DNA of 64,000 nucleotides, taken from Haloferax massiliensis (lineage in GTDB: Archaea; Halobacteriota; Halobacteria; Halobacteriales; Haloferacaceae). Where the stretch lies: assembly GCF_001368915.1 (NCBI RefSeq), contig NZ_CSTE01000002.1, forward strand, positions 1,674,961 through 1,738,960. The letters run 5' to 3'. The position numbers and the translations under genes are program-made. Positions 63,143 through 64,000 of the stretch are shown here, piece by piece; position 1 is the first letter of the stretch, and every line of letters begins with the position of its first letter. The notes beneath the pieces are model-generated. The model ran no database searches. It saw nothing but the letters and a program-made list of their open reading frames with translations, and had not been told where the DNA came from.

Positions 63143-64000
63143 TCACTCGCCGCCGCGCTCGCCGACGAGGTCCACGTCGAGGCGACCGCTGACCTCCCGT
63201 CCCGACGCCGGTCCGAGCGTCAGCCCCTCCTCGTCGAATCGTCGCTTGACCCGACGCCGGAACCCCGAGCGGACGTCGACGAGGCTCACGTCCATCGGCG
63301 AGGCGACCCAGAACTCCGCCTGCAGCCCGACCGAACTCCCGGCGAATTCGAGGATGCGCGCGGTCGGCTCCGGCTCGTCCAGCACGCGGTCGTCCTCCCG
63401 CGCCGTCTCGACGAGTTCGCGGAGCGCCAGCTCCGTGTCGTCGGCGTACGCGACGTCGACGCGCTCGGTGATTCGGTAGCGCTCTCGGCCGTACGGTCGG
63501 GTAAGCGCGTTCGTCGTGAGCTCCGTGTTCGGCACCGAGATGGTCTCGTTGTTCACCGTCCGTACGCGCGTGACCCGGAAGTCGACCGCCTCGACGACGC
63601 CCTCGCCGCCGGGCCACGATATCCAGTCGCCGACGTTGAAGTCCGGGTCTGCCACGAGAAAGAGGCCGCTGATGAGCGCGCCGATGACCTCCTGTCCGGC
63701 GACGCCGACGACGAGCGTCAGCGCCGCGACGATGAGCGCCGTGTCGGTCAGGACCGACGCGTACCCCGCGCCGATGACGCCGGCGAGCGCGGCGACGACG
63801 ATGACGAAGGCGTGCGCGTAGGTCTCCGTCGCCGACTTCAGCGTCGGGTTGTTCCGGTTGCGGGAGCCGACGAGCCTCGTCACCGCGGGAACCACGAGCA
63901 GCCGACCGACGAGATAGACCGCGACCGCCGCCGCGGCGAACCCCGCGGTCGCGCTCGCGAGCTCCTCGTACTCCGAAAACCCCGTCGGGTCGAGTTGCCC
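63143..64000 (-). CDS. MscS-type mechanosensitive channel, 5'-truncated by the window
   Basis: The reading frame is open from the stop at 63143 to the window end (286 codons) and clearly continues beyond it. It contains at least three membrane helices (one in the last 35 codons of the window, then HAFVIVVAALAGVIGAGY and LIVAALTLVVGVAGQEV), the MscS pore helix and beta domain (DFNVGDWISWPGGEGVVEAVDFRVTRVRT, NTELTTNALTRPYG). It should be a small-conductance tension-gated channel used in osmotic downshift. The start is not in this window; GTG at 63895 is not the true start. Confidence 0.9.
   Translation of the reverse strand, partial: GQLDPTGFSEYEELASATAGFAAAAVAVYLVGRLLVVPAVTRLVGSRNRNNPTLKSATETYAHAFVIVVAALAGVIGAGYASVLTDTALIVAALTLVVGVAGQEVIGALISGLFLVADPDFNVGDWISWPGGEGVVEAVDFRVTRVRTVNNETISVPNTELTTNALTRPYGRERYRITERVDVAYADDTELALRELVETAREDDRVLDEPEPTARILEFAGSSVGLQAEFWVASPMDVSLVDVRSGFRRRVKRRFDEEGLTLGPASGREVSGRLDVDLVGERGGE

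Noticed and set aside
63143-63895. MscS start at the GTG at 63895
   Set aside because: The frame continues open to base 64000 with further hydrophobic sequence, so the gene is cut by the window edge, not started there.

Overview
The window is a dense, high-GC haloarchaeal chromosome segment, most likely from Haloferax or a close relative. Pointers are the acidic proteins, leaderless-type promoters (TATA-like boxes 24-33 nt before start codons), archaeal translation factors (aEF-1A, aEF-2, ABCE1), an archaeal SepF next to uvrA, a Sec61-beta subunit and an HVO_0416-type zinc-finger protein. Species cannot be fixed from sequence reading alone.

Layout. 1-9.5 kb: thioredoxin, Sec61-beta, pdxT, hisE, an MFS permease, an F420:NADP reductase-like gene, a HAD hydrolase, UPF0146, archaemetzincin, UspA, RNA 3'-phosphate cyclase, a PEBP-like and a VOC protein. 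9.6-19.3 kb: ABCE1 with an EMC6-like gene, a small winged-helix regulator, a PIN-ATPase-KH protein, a two-helix Htr transducer, M20 and M32 peptidases, and a tiny zinc-finger protein behind a dyad. 19.4-35.9 kb: UvrD-type helicase, degenerate M24 protein, SLC13 permease, DUF502, riboflavin synthase, PrsW, FAU-1, NifU-like, ROK kinase, AIM24-like, UspA, several uncharacterised proteins and a YgfZ-like protein. 35.9-50.8 kb: geranylgeranyl-reductase-like protein, BNR-repeat protein, ABC exporter with a secreted COG1361-like neighbour, uvrA, sepF, DUF1028, PUA protein, an RNB ribonuclease and small zinc-binding proteins.

50.8-54.56 kb is the accessory region. It turns abruptly AT-rich (in one 60-base line at 52801-52860 I count 19 G+C) and ends at a tRNA-Ala(CGC) gene. 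A perfect 33-bp direct repeat, made of the tRNA 3' end plus 20 nt downstream, flanks about 3.24 kb, and shorter degenerate copies lie nearby. The bounded segment holds two small ribbon-helix-helix-like proteins, a DUF2971-like protein, a polytopic membrane protein and a PD-(D/E)XK nuclease-like protein, but no integrase. This is the best candidate for an undescribed system (a small tRNA-targeting cargo element with a possible two-gene defence-type module); its function is unproven.

54.8-62.9 kb is the translation block: rps10, tef1a, an ACT-domain/homoserine dehydrogenase pair, aEF-2, DUF5781, rps7 and rps12. The homoserine dehydrogenase gene carries a perfect in-frame 198-bp tandem duplication, the most striking single anomaly here. 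The window ends inside an MscS-type channel gene whose 5' end lies beyond base 64000.
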